From positions 1-64,000 of the forward strand of contig NZ_LUVZ01000047.1 of assembly GCF_001593385.1 (NCBI RefSeq): a stretch of DNA of 64,000 bases, given 5' to 3'. Of this stretch, positions 1 to 7,600 are shown piece by piece. The notes under the pieces are model-generated. The model was not told the DNA's origin and did no database searches. It was given only the letters and a program-made list of their open reading frames with translations. The position numbers were made by a program, and so were the translations under genes. The stretch's first letter is position 1. Every line of letters starts with the position of its first letter. Source of the DNA: Chryseobacterium cucumeris. GTDB taxonomy: Bacteria; Bacteroidota; Bacteroidia; Flavobacteriales; Weeksellaceae.

Positions 1-60
1 ATGTTGTGCTAATTCAAGTACGCCTAGCTTGTTTTTGATAATTTTTTGTTGTGTTGTCAT
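1..60 (-). CDS. IS481-like transposase, N-terminal 20 codons only (runs off the window)
   Basis: The reading frame begins with ATG at position 60 and runs leftwards out of the window. The visible peptide begins MTTQQKIIKNKLGVLELAQ, which I recognise as the usual start of flavobacterial IS481-family DDE transposases, ahead of their helix-turn-helix. Only 20 residues are visible, so neither the catalytic core nor the intactness of the element can be judged. It lies next to an inverted repeat (61-117) and 20 bp from the stop of the neighbouring nuclease-like gene. Confidence 0.6.
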   Translation of the reverse strand, partial: MTTQQKIIKNKLGVLELAQH

Positions 61-120
61 AATACTTAATCTGTTTTAAAGTTATTTAATTTGATTATAA
101 CTGTCAGATTAAGTATTGAC
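61..120. repeat. Inverted repeat at the end of the IS481-like element
   Basis: AATACTTAATCTG at 61-73 is the exact reverse complement of CAGATTAAGTATT at 105-117, so a 13-bp perfect inverted repeat with a 31-nt loop sits directly before the transposase start. The outer arm, read on the minus strand, begins GTCAATACTTAATCTGAC, which looks like a terminal inverted repeat. The inner arm probably overlaps the transposase promoter. The outer border of the element is inferred to lie near 120. Confidence 0.5.
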
Positions 121-139
121 TAATTCATATAAATAGATA

Positions 140-958
140 TTAAAGTTTGCTCTCTTTATAGGTTCTGATGTTCCTTATTTTACTGTTAAAGCTGATTCCA
201 ATTCCATAAATGTCAGGATTATCAATTCTAAACTTTTCTGCATAATCTTTAACTAAAATTTGGTCTAAAGCTTCTTGAGAATCATCAGAATCCTCTGAAA
301 ATTTGAATTCCATTATATATATTTTACGACTAAATCGTATAACTGCATCTATCCTTCCAATATTTGTTGATTCCTCCGGAACAATATCAAATCCAAGTAG
401 TTTCAAAATCAAAAAGACATTTGCATGATAATAGCCTTCTGTCTGTTTAACAATCTCGTAAGAAACGTTTGCAAAAATGGATTTTAGATCAGTAATGAAA
501 TCGTCTATATTGTGTTTTATTAATTGATATCTCAACTTTTGATATAGTAAAACATTTTCATCCTCTAGATCATAAATTTCAATGGCATATTCAAAAGCTG
601 ATAAGATCTTTTCTATATACATCACAAAGCTGGAAATAATCCAATCGGTATCTTCACCGTCATAAAGGCTATCTACAAGATGCCTGTCTCCATTAATGTC
701 ATCAATAAATCTTTGTAAATAAAAAAGTAAGTTTTGCGGTGTAGCAAATCTATGAGGTATTAATTGTTCGAAGTTGAGATTTTCCTCAATATTGGAATGA
801 ATATTATTCAGAAAATTAAGAATTTCATCTCCCTTTGGAAGCCTATAAATCCCAAATTCTCTCTGTTCGTTTACTGCCCTGTAAAAATCAGTGAACTCAA
901 AAATATTATACGTGAAAAATTTATGTAGATACTGCTCTACCCTTTCAATTTTTGTCAT
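140..958 (-). CDS. PD-(D/E)XK nuclease-superfamily protein (DUF1703-like), no AAA domain
   Basis: 272 residues. The last 110 match the PD-(D/E)XK domain normally fused behind an AAA-ATPase-like domain (PF08011 type): a YYHANVFLILKLLGFD helix, then GRIDAV with D204, then IMEFKF with E217 and K219, and Q233 in ALDQI. These are the expected metal-binding and catalytic positions. The N-terminal 160 residues are mostly helical and contain no Walker A motif, so the usual ATPase half is missing. It is the last gene of the minus-strand cassette, 31 bp after the HEPN-like gene and next to an IS end. Nuclease activity is inferred; members of this family are often uncharacterised. Confidence 0.7.
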   Translation of the reverse strand: MTKIERVEQYLHKFFTYNIFEFTDFYRAVNEQREFGIYRLPKGDEILNFLNNIHSNIEENLNFEQLIPHRFATPQNLLFYLQRFIDDINGDRHLVDSLYDGEDTDWIISSFVMYIEKILSAFEYAIEIYDLEDENVLLYQKLRYQLIKHNIDDFITDLKSIFANVSYEIVKQTEGYYHANVFLILKLLGFDIVPEESTNIGRIDAVIRFSRKIYIMEFKFSEDSDDSQEALDQILVKDYAEKFRIDNPDIYGIGISFNSKIRNIRTYKESKL

Positions 959-989
959 TGGTTTATTAGCTTATTAGTAGATTTAGATT

Positions 990-2129
990 TTACCAGTCCA
1001 TATTTGCTGCATTGTCAAAGATTCCCTGCAAATGATCACAAAATTTTTCCATTGTGTCATTATCATGCATAGCAGATTCATACATCCCATTGCTTGCATA
1101 AGGTAAAATTGTGACCAACCCATGGCCTTGTGTATAGGTGAGAGCCGGTTTTAAATTGGAGCTATTTACATCAGAGATAAAAGATTCTATCAAACCTATC
1201 ACTTCATGGTCTTTAAATTCCAGTGTACCTCTAAAAGAAAACCTATTTTTGGTCTTATTGAAATCCATTCTTACAGGTACAGCACCTGCACCGGAATGAA
1301 AATAGAATGCATTACCTTCTTTTCCAAATGCACCGTGAGCCACAAAGTTCCTAACTTGATTTCTAATTAAAAGTAATTCATCATAATATTCTTTTAGCTT
1401 ATCGTCAGATATGACCGTATTAAATTTAGTTTTCCATTCAGCATCAATTAATTTTGTAACCTCCTCACCTGTTTTTATCTTTTGTGTAATGACCGCAAGA
1501 TGAATGAACAAATGTTCTGTCCAGCTAAAAAAGGATTCAATTGTAGAAATTGCTAGCCATCTGACATTTGGTCTTACTTTATGATATTCTTTCGAGGCAA
1601 GTATCAAATGATTATCTTTCCAAATACTTTCCTTCGATAATTTACTTAGTTTTTTATTTGCTGCTTTATAAAGCTTCAAAAAATAATTAAACCTTTCAAA
1701 TAAATATCCATTGTTATTTACAATATTTATTGCAGAATTCCTGATAGCCTCTTCAGCTAAATAATTAAAGTATGGTCTGGAGGATTTTATAGCGCCATTA
1801 ATTTTCTTAGTAATGATTCGAGCATCCTCTTCATCTTCTTTATTTTGAATAAAAACACCCACTCCCATTTTCCTATGCTCAATTAAAAATGCTTTTCCAT
1901 TGAAATCAATTGGAATAGACCAAGCAAGCTTCTCGAATCTTCCTGCATCTCTGAAACCTAATAAATTTACAAATAAAAAATAAACTAAGTAGTAATCATG
2001 AATCTCTCTTCCTGCATCACTTCTTTCAGCAAAAAATAAAAGTTCTTCGTTTGCTTTTGTATTTACATCGACTGGCTTTATGGGAGATAAAATCTTTAAG
2101 GCATTTTCTTTATATTTTTCAATATCCAT
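990..2129 (-). CDS. Protein with a HEPN-like R-x4-H motif
   Basis: 379 residues, soluble, no signal peptide. I do not recognise the whole protein. Residues 245-270 read YYDELLLIRNQVRNFVAHG, in which R260 and H265 form an R-x4-H pair and R256-N precedes it. This matches the catalytic motif of HEPN ribonucleases found in abortive-infection and toxin systems. The helices before it (about 190-225) suit the HEPN four-helix bundle. The N-terminal half (about 40-110) has no motif I can name. Neighbours on both sides encode PD-(D/E)XK-type proteins on the same strand with short gaps (31 and 46 bp), which suggests co-transcription. RNase function is inferred from one short motif. Confidence 0.55.
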   Translation of the reverse strand: MDIEKYKENALKILSPIKPVDVNTKANEELLFFAERSDAGREIHDYYLVYFLFVNLLGFRDAGRFEKLAWSIPIDFNGKAFLIEHRKMGVGVFIQNKEDEEDARIITKKINGAIKSSRPYFNYLAEEAIRNSAINIVNNNGYLFERFNYFLKLYKAANKKLSKLSKESIWKDNHLILASKEYHKVRPNVRWLAISTIESFFSWTEHLFIHLAVITQKIKTGEEVTKLIDAEWKTKFNTVISDDKLKEYYDELLLIRNQVRNFVAHGAFGKEGNAFYFHSGAGAVPVRMDFNKTKNRFSFRGTLEFKDHEVIGLIESFISDVNSSNLKPALTYTQGHGLVTILPYASNGMYESAMHDNDTMEKFCDHLQGIFDNAANMDW

Positions 2130-2175
2130 ACTCTATTTTATGTGTAGTTAAGTATTTTCAGCTTTCTGCGATTTT

Positions 2176-3255
2176 TTATTCTATTGCTACATTTATATAA
2201 TCAAATTCAAGTTTCAAATTCTGTTTTAAATATTCGATATATTTTATATCATTATCGTTTGCCGGGTACTGTCCCACGATAATATGCTTCCTAGGTCTTT
2301 CATCTCTATCATTGAGTGAATAAAGTAATATCTGCCCCAGTGCTTCCTTTACGCATTGAGAAGCATATGATGATGATTTGACCTCATAAAAAGAAACATA
2401 ATCCGGCTGGATGAGTTTTACATCAATGAAATTCTCCTCAATTAGAACATTTTTCCTACCATACGTGTCGGAGAGTAATTTTACTAATGCTTCCTGAATT
2501 TTGTTATGCTTCTGCTGTGCCACGTATGAAGCTCCTCCCTTTCTTACCTGCGTTTCAATATTTCTCGATCCTGTCGCCCTCCTCTTTGTCCTCATTTCTT
2601 TTATTCGAATGGTTCTTCCTGCAATTTCAATTTTATCATCTTCAGTACCAAACTCGTCGTATAACTTTCTCATAAAACTATATACATCAAGATCTGCCGG
2701 TTTATTCAACATCATTACATTCTGAATGTCTGAAATTTTGGTATTACGATCTGCTTTTAGACCAAAAAAATGTGCTATTTTAAGCAAAACATCACGTTTA
2801 AATATTGGGATAAGCCTTTCATTAGAGTACAAAAACGCGACTTTCCATTTAAACAGGTCAGGTAAAAGGATATTATCAATCAGATCAAATTTCCCGCATT
2901 CCGAAAATTTTATAATATTAATCAGGTCATTTCTAGTATTCTCAAATGCAGTTTTTCTACTAACCCCATATGCCTTCAGCCAGGAATATTTTTCATCATT
3001 TTTATAGTTTTTTGGTCTTTTAGTTAAATCTTTCCTTTCATATATTCCGAATTTAATAGAAGTCATTCCTTTAATGCTTCCAAGTATTCTCGTTCTTGTT
3101 TCTATCCACTGACAAAATGTGTCTTTATTTCCAAGCCCTACATATTCTTCCAAAGTCATATCTAAGACATTTTCAACAGTCCATCTTGCTAAAAAGAGAT
3201 CAAGAAGTTCTTTACATTCCTCTATGTTCATGTTTCTAATTTTAAAATAATGCAT
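2176..3255 (-). CDS. McrB-N-like domain fused to a PD-(D/E)XK nuclease-like domain
   Basis: 359 residues. Residues 25-95 read TVENVLDMTLEEYVGLGNKD, then FCQWIE, LGSIKGMTSIKFGIY and YSWLKAYG. This resembles the N-terminal sensor domain seen in front of McrB-type AAA proteins. The C-terminal 110 residues contain QPDYVSFYEVKSSS (D285, E291, K293) and EALGQILLYS (Q308), the D..ExK plus Q signature of PD-(D/E)XK nucleases. A basic stretch (KEMRTKRR, 219-226) links the halves. The start at 3255 gives MHYFKIRNMN; M9 is an alternative. The TraB-like gene ends 4 bp upstream, so the two are probably translated together. A restriction-type role is inferred. Confidence 0.6.
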   Translation of the reverse strand: MHYFKIRNMNIEECKELLDLFLARWTVENVLDMTLEEYVGLGNKDTFCQWIETRTRILGSIKGMTSIKFGIYERKDLTKRPKNYKNDEKYSWLKAYGVSRKTAFENTRNDLINIIKFSECGKFDLIDNILLPDLFKWKVAFLYSNERLIPIFKRDVLLKIAHFFGLKADRNTKISDIQNVMMLNKPADLDVYSFMRKLYDEFGTEDDKIEIAGRTIRIKEMRTKRRATGSRNIETQVRKGGASYVAQQKHNKIQEALVKLLSDTYGRKNVLIEENFIDVKLIQPDYVSFYEVKSSSYASQCVKEALGQILLYSLNDRDERPRKHIIVGQYPANDNDIKYIEYLKQNLKLEFDYINVAIE

Positions 3256-3259
3256 CGCT

Positions 3260-3895
3260 TTAAAACCTAAGAACGTTCCAATCTAAAGTTATATCTTTGT
3301 TTTTATTTAATTTTTCTACCTTATTAATTATTGATTTTCGATGGGCAACGCCACACATAAACACTGCCTTGTCAAATTGGTTGGTTTTACAGTATGAATA
3401 AATATTGTCAAGCATCTCATCTTCGTACAAATCAATAGAATTGATTGCATCTTTGTTTAATGCGGTATCACTTAAAATAATGTTTTCCAATTTGCGCATA
3501 TCTTCCTGAAGCTGTATACTTACATCACTATTAAGGAACTGAAAACCATATTTTGCCGATAATACATTAAAGTTTTCTATTTTTCTTTGTAACTCTATAT
3601 TTTGAGTTGCTATTTCATATTTTTCATTAAATACGTCGGACATTCCACTATCCAGCACAGGAACATATTTAAAGGTAGATTTGTACTGATATTTTTGGAT
3701 TGCTTCGATCTCAAGTTTATTATGCAAAATCCCAAAGTCGGAAAATAAATGTTCTTGATTGTTCGAATAAGTTTCTCTTAAGGCTTCTAAAAAAATAACT
3801 TCAGGATGTATTTGTTCAACTATTTTACAAAGTTCATCAGCATTACACTGTCCATTTTGTTTATGTGTGGTACTGATGTAAATAATTTCATACAT
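3260..3895 (-). CDS. TraB/TIKI-like hypothetical protein
   Basis: 211 residues from the ATG at 3895; the frame extends three codons further to a TTG. It opens with YIISTTHKQNG-type sequence (YIISTTH-like at residues 5-11) and a PEVIFLEA strand, and ends with a FMCGVAHRKSI strand. This pattern, a His after the first strand, a Glu in the second and a late GxAHR, is typical of the TraB/PrgY/TIKI fold, whose members include metal-dependent proteases and many uncharacterised bacterial proteins. No signal peptide or membrane segment is seen. It lies 4 bp ahead of the McrB-N-like nuclease gene on the same strand. The function here is unknown. Confidence 0.5.
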   Translation of the reverse strand: MYEIIYISTTHKQNGQCNADELCKIVEQIHPEVIFLEALRETYSNNQEHLFSDFGILHNKLEIEAIQKYQYKSTFKYVPVLDSGMSDVFNEKYEIATQNIELQRKIENFNVLSAKYGFQFLNSDVSIQLQEDMRKLENIILSDTALNKDAINSIDLYEDEMLDNIYSYCKTNQFDKAVFMCGVAHRKSIINKVEKLNKNKDITLDWNVLRF

Positions 3896-4050
3896 ATTCT
3901 CCAAGGTTATAATAATGTAAATTATATTCTAATTAATAAAAAAAGGCCTCGAATGTCTCGAAGCACTAAACAGCTACTACTTATGAAAGCTATTGCCAAC
4001 AAAAAGTTAATTTAAAAGAAACTATTTCAAAATATCAGAATTTGATTTGT

Positions 4051-4287
4051 TTACTTAGAATTCAACAGATTACTGTAAAGATCATTATCAATTGTATATC
4101 CTAAATCTTCAAAATGTTTTACATAGTTTTTCGCAGTATCAATTGTATGCATATTCACTTCTGGAAATTTCTTTTGTATTTCTGCAACATTCATTGTAAT
4201 GTCGTTTTCATAATCTCCCGAAATTCCGATAAAGAATTGGCAGATTTTATTCTTGTTGTCTCTAACGACAATATCATAATTTGGCAT
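4051..4287 (-). CDS. Small hypothetical protein, 78 residues
   Basis: Starts MPNYDIVVRDNKNKI at 4287 and ends LLNSK. It is soluble and acidic, with a predicted beta strand followed by helices (AEIQKKFPEVN, TAKNYVKHFEDLGY). I recognise no family. It lies in the same orientation between the TraB-like gene (155 bp downstream) and the PIN gene (129 bp upstream), so it may belong to the cassette. Its codon use and start position look like a real gene, but no function can be given. Confidence 0.5.
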   Translation of the reverse strand: MPNYDIVVRDNKNKICQFFIGISGDYENDITMNVAEIQKKFPEVNMHTIDTAKNYVKHFEDLGYTIDNDLYSNLLNSK

Positions 4288-4416
4288 ATGGATATTTTTT
4301 TAGTTATATATCAAACTTAAGAAATATTATAATAAGTCAATTACGGTTTTCCGTAAAAGAGAAAATGTTTAACATGAATTTTTTAAAAATCACAGTTTAG
4401 CCGAAGGCAAGAATCT

Positions 4417-5368
4417 TTATTGTTCCAAGCCTAGTAACGCAAGAAAATCGGTCAACTTTATAGCCTTACCGTCAAAACCACACTTATTGAAAGAATCAAT
4501 TATATTTTGATCTTCTGTTACTAAAACAACATCCTCACCCTGTGGATTATAAAGAGTTCCAAATATTAAAGAAATATCTAGGATAGTATTCCAGCGTTTA
4601 TCTTTCAAATCACTAATTGCAATAACTCCGTTTCCGATGTTGTCCAATAATAATTCATTCATTACAAGAGCCGGACAAAAATCTTTCATGAACTTAACAA
4701 CCGTTCGAAAAAACCCTTCATCCTTTTGATAGGTTTCTTTTACATTAAAATATGCTCGATCAATCATACTTTGTGCAACTAAAAATGACAATTCCCCTTT
4801 TCTCAAACTAGCCAAAAATTTTCGCCTTTGTTCTCTCTTGACTTTGCCTTCAAAGTAAGCCCAATCCACATTTCCTTCATTGATAGATTTGATGTAGTTT
4901 TCGTAGTTTTGTCTAATCATCTCTTTTTCAAAATCTAATTGATTGCCAACCGCTTCAATGGCATCATCAATATTATCTTCAGGTGTAATTGGATCATTTC
5001 CTGCAAGTTTTTGTGCTAGTGTTATCGTTTGGGAATACATTTTCAGAAAATTTTCTTCTTTTCCAAAAAGATAGTTCCCTAGAATTACATCCATTGGCGG
5101 AGTAAATTTAACGTGTAAATTATTGTTTGTTTTTTCGGTAGACAAGTTAACTAATAGTGTCAGACCTTTTCTACATTCATCTTTTTCAATTGGATGAGCA
5201 TCATTATAATGATTTATAAGTTCCATTGCTGGAATTATAGGAAATGTTATAATTATTGATTTATCTTTAGCTGCCTCGATTATTTCTTTTTGTAATGAAT
5301 CAATTTCCTCTGGGGGTTTTATCTCTAATCAAGTTTCGATAAATGTTTGTATCTAGTATAATTTTCAT
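4417..5368 (-). pseudogene. PIN-domain protein gene split by a one-base frameshift
   Basis: The intact downstream frame (4417-5226, starting MELINHYNDAH) lacks a PIN N-terminus. That N-terminus is present just upstream in another frame: ATG at 5368 gives MKIILDTNIYRNLIRD, with the first catalytic Asp of a PIN nuclease. The span of 952 nt is one more than a multiple of three. Removing one base at the G5T4 run (5312-5320) joins the two as ...RDKPPEEIDSLQKEIIEAA, and the joined frame then runs through the M at 5226 to the stop, about 317 residues in total. The C-terminal region has ILDISLIFGTLYNP and VVLVTEDQNIID, which suit a PIN fold. It may be a decayed gene, a switchable gene or a base error. 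Confidence 0.7.
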
Positions 5369-6191
5369 AGTATATTAATTGTTTTGTTAATTCTAAAATT
5401 ACAAAATATTACTTTATAACGAGCATACAATGAAAGCATTAAATAAGTGGAGAAGAAGTTATCTTTTACTAATTTACCAAACCTGCTAAAGAAGAACAAC
5501 ATCACTTGGCATTTACTTAAGAATATTAGTATTCCAAACAAAAATTACCTAAAATTTGTATTGAATAAATGTTGATGAAGCCAAAAATTTAGTTAAGATC
5601 AGAACTGTCATCTGAATTTAAATAACAGAAAATGAATTTATCCATTAAATAAATCATAACTTTTATTAATTCAGATTTAAATAATACTTTGTATCCGTTA
5701 AAAATTTGTTTTTGAGAAAACATACCTTCTTTTGCCAAAGAAAAAACAGTGTAAATAAAATCTGAACAGTTTTTTCTCTCTAATTTAAAAATAAACTTAG
5801 AAAAATCCATCTCAAATAATTTTGAAGATGGATTTTTGTTTTAAATATTAAAATTTACATAAAAAAAAACTATAAACCTATGAGTAGTATTTTCTGTTTT
5901 AAGAAAATACATAACTTTCATTAGATTATCTATTAATATCAAACTATTAATTAAATCTTCATTAAACAGTAAAAATAGTTGAAGCCAACTAAGATCTAAA
6001 TATATCTATTTGATTATTACATTTACCAAAAAAAAATTATATTGCAAAAAACTTTACCACTGTAAGTGATTAAAAGTTAAAATTGGAATTACCAATTCTT
6101 GTTTAATTTGGCTAAAAACGGATTAAATCATTGACAAAAATATTTTTATAGAAGCTCGTCAAGGTCAGATGACAGGATTATTTAATTCTAC
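5369..6191. other. AT-rich region without a convincing gene
   Basis: About 820 bases, very AT-rich. One open minus-strand frame (5589-5810, 73 residues starting MDFSKFIFKLERKN) is possible. Its start codon lies inside a hairpin (AAATCCATCT at 5803-5812 pairing with AGATGGATTT at 5826-5835), so I do not count it as a gene with confidence. The rest holds no frame, RNA gene or repeat that I can recognise. It separates the defence-like cassette from the 57-bp repeat. Confidence 0.4.
5589..5810 (-). CDS. Doubtful 73-residue hypothetical protein
   Basis: Open frame MDFSKFIFKLERKNCSDF with a hydrophobic helix (LIKVMIYLMDKFIFCYL) near the C-terminus. No family is recognised. The ATG is buried in the right arm of a hairpin with a following T-run on the minus strand, which looks more like a terminator than a leader. 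Listed only because no other gene occupies the region. Confidence 0.2.
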   Translation of the reverse strand: MDFSKFIFKLERKNCSDFIYTVFSLAKEGMFSQKQIFNGYKVLFKSELIKVMIYLMDKFIFCYLNSDDSSDLN

Positions 6192-6248
6192 AATTCTTTC
6201 TAAATCTCCCACCAAATGTTTCGATATATCTTCGGTTATGGGTACAAA
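6192..6248 (+). repeat. 57-bp direct repeat, left copy
   Basis: The 57 bases from AATTCTTTCTAAATC to TTATGGGTACAAA recur at 31581-31637 in the same orientation with three mismatches. Each copy is followed within 7 bases by a hairpin with a T-rich tail. Read on the minus strand, both copies keep an open frame with VPITE and ISKHLV, followed shortly by a stop. An integrase remnant begins 95 bp to the right. The pair could be attachment-site copies or two relics of one gene end. Confidence 0.6.
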
Positions 6249-6254
6249 TTCATT

Positions 6255-6294
6255 GCAAACCCTCATCCACAAAGGGTTTGCAGTTTTATATTTT
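6255..6294 (+). terminator. Rho-independent terminator-like hairpin
   Basis: GCAAACCC (6255-6262) pairs with GGGTTTGC (6274-6281) around an 11-base loop and is followed by AGTTTTATATTTTT. It stands directly after the left 57-bp repeat. The gene it would serve is not evident. Confidence 0.55.
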
Positions 6295-6342
6295 TAATTT
6301 TCCTTGAGCGTTAAATTTTAACCGTGTAAAAATTCGTGTAAA

Positions 6343-6581
6343 ATGAAAACGTATCACTCCCCCTTAAAAGTATATCCTATGTCGTGGGATAAAAGAAATG
6401 CTACCAACTTAAAAAAGATTGGGAAATAAGGTACATTTACTTCTGTGATGAATATCCACAAGGTAAAATTATCAGATTCAAAGGTATAAATCACTGTAAA
6501 TCCCTTTCTGAAAAGCAGGATCACACTAGAATGTTAATGGAAAATGAAATTCTAGCACTATCTTGTAGAATTAATGATTGA
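6343..6581 (+). pseudogene. Tyrosine-recombinase (phage/ICE integrase) N-terminal remnant
   Basis: The ATG at 6343 gives MKTYHSPLKVYPMSWDKRNA and stops after 28 codons. One base out of frame, the sequence continues KKDWEIRYIYFCDEYPQGK, then IIRFKGINHCKSLSEKQDH and ends at TGA 6579-6581. The pattern DW..RY.FyD....yP.GK..r.KG.N..k...er resembles the arm-binding N-terminal domain of flavobacterial site-specific integrases. The catalytic domain (R..H..R..Y) is absent. It therefore marks a past integration event beside the 57-bp repeat. Confidence 0.55.
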
Positions 6582-6584
6582 CGT

Positions 6585-7015
6585 TTATGCAGGTGATAAT
6601 CTGTGGGATTTTAAATAAAGGGCAGTACGGTTCAGATAGGGAAAAAGAAGAATCAGCAACAGAAATGCTGCCAGTAGCCATATCATCATTTCATAATAAT
6701 CCATGGCAAAACTTACATGATTCTGGACATTCATTCTTCCCACCAACAGTTTATTGGAAGCCTTTACAGCATGGTCTTCAAGCATTCCTCCGGCCGAAAG
6801 CTTAGAGCCTGTTTATGAACAAAGTCTTTTACAAAAGGATCCACAGCACTCAAGTGATCCTGAAAAGCATTGTAATGACTGCTCTTTTCATAAAGTTCAA
6901 AAAAATTGATCAGCGCTATACTGATACAAAATTCAAAATATCGTATTGCCGTTGCCGAAGAGCCGATGGACGCCGGAACTAATGATATGATAAAAATAAT
7001 AGATGCTTACCAAAC
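6585..7015 (-). pseudogene. C-terminal remnant of an EmrB-type MFS transporter
   Basis: On the minus strand, from about 7015, the frame reads ATAIRYFEFCISIALINFFE, then HYNAFQDHL and VDPFVKDFVHKQ. After a one-base shift it continues GGMLEDHAVKAS and SFAMDYYEMM, ending in PYLNRTALYLKSHRLSPA. This is collinear with the last ~140 residues of the intact transporter at 26535-28124 (...RSRRLSPA) but clearly diverged, so it is a paralogue and not a recent copy. Everything upstream of these residues is missing. It lies just inside the left 57-bp repeat. Confidence 0.75.
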
Positions 7016-7045
7016 CTTTTCATGATCTTTATCAAGCCTCATTAA

Positions 7046-7071
7046 AATAAAAGAGTTTTTTATCTTTTATT
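7046..7071. promoter_or_regulatory. Inverted repeat, candidate operator of the Rrf2 regulator
   Basis: AATAAAAGA (7046-7054) and TCTTTTATT (7063-7071) form a perfect 9-bp inverted repeat with an 8-bp spacer, a usual architecture for a dimeric Rrf2 protein. A TATATTTG -7 box follows at 7085-7092, so a bound regulator would overlap the promoter of its own gene. The left half-site recurs upstream of 7601 and 9302. Confidence 0.55.
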
Positions 7072-7084
7072 AAAAATAAATTTA

Positions 7085-7092
7085 TATATTTG
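7085..7092 (+). promoter_or_regulatory. -7 box of the rrf2 promoter
   Basis: TATATTTG matches the Bacteroidetes TAnnTTTG -7 consensus. It ends 19 bases before the ATG at 7112. No clear TTTG -33 element is visible at the expected distance, which may reflect the overlapping operator. Confidence 0.5.
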
Positions 7093-7111
7093 CCCTATAA
7101 AATCAGTTACA

Positions 7112-7543
7112 ATGTTTTCCAAAACCTGCGAGTATGCTTTAAGAGCTTTAATTTATATTGCCCAGCAGTCTAAAAATGACAGCAGGGTCGGAATTAAAGA
7201 CATTTCAAAGAGCATTAATTCTCCTGAGCATTTTATCGCGAAAATCCTTCAGGATCTGAGCAGAAAAGGATTTGTACAATCTGCAAAGGGACCGAATGGA
7301 GGTTTCTATATGGATGAGAAAAACCTGGGCACCAATATTGCTGATATTGTTAGGGAAATTGACGGTGATAAACTGTTTTCCGGATGCGGACTCGGGCTCG
7401 ATCAATGCTCTGAAATTCATCCCTGTCCTCTCCATAACCAGTTTAAAAGTATCAGACAGGATCTTCGCATTATGCTTGAAACATCCAAAGTACAAATGTT
7501 TGTAGATAACCTGGATTTAAAATTGACCTACCTTAAGGCATAA
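7112..7543 (+). CDS. Rrf2-family regulator with three-cysteine Fe-S motif (NsrR/IscR-like)
   Basis: 143 residues with an N-terminal winged helix-turn-helix (MFSKTCEYALRALIYIA, then DISKSINSPEHFIAKILQDL and a GPNGGF wing). C92, C99 and C105 (spacing x6, x5) form the cluster-binding motif of Fe-S Rrf2 proteins such as NsrR and IscR. Genes for NO reductase and ScdA follow on the same strand, so the most likely role is NO-responsive control of this cluster. That role is inferred from context. It is preceded by an inverted repeat that may be its own operator. Confidence 0.8.
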   Translation: MFSKTCEYALRALIYIAQQSKNDSRVGIKDISKSINSPEHFIAKILQDLSRKGFVQSAKGPNGGFYMDEKNLGTNIADIVREIDGDKLFSGCGLGLDQCSEIHPCPLHNQFKSIRQDLRIMLETSKVQMFVDNLDLKLTYLKA

Positions 7544-7556
7544 AAAAATTTAAATC

Positions 7557-7584
7557 AATAAAAGATAAAAAGGTATTAATATAT
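7557..7584 (+). promoter_or_regulatory. Promoter/operator-like block shared with scdA
   Basis: AATAAAAGATAAAAAGGTAT (from 7557), preceded by AAAAAAATTTAAA, is nearly identical to the block at 9276 upstream of scdA and shares its first nine bases with the inverted repeat upstream of rrf2. It ends about 20 bases before the start at 7601. It is probably a regulator-binding site or a shared promoter of the NO cluster. Confidence 0.5.
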
Positions 7585-7600
7585 TAAATAATCCAAAAAA

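Noticed and set aside
3806-4015. Plus-strand frame of 69 codons
   Set aside because: It overlaps the well-supported TraB-like gene on the other strand and shows no protein-like pattern.
5803-5835. Hairpin at the start of the 73-codon frame as a riboswitch or regulatory leader
   Set aside because: The stem is short and resembles an ordinary terminator; no aptamer-like conserved sequence is visible.
6192-6248. 57-bp repeat read as the end of a protein on the minus strand (VPITE..ISKHLV..DLERI)
   Set aside because: Both copies keep the frame, but I cannot name a family and no further coding sequence is joined to either copy; kept only as a repeat.
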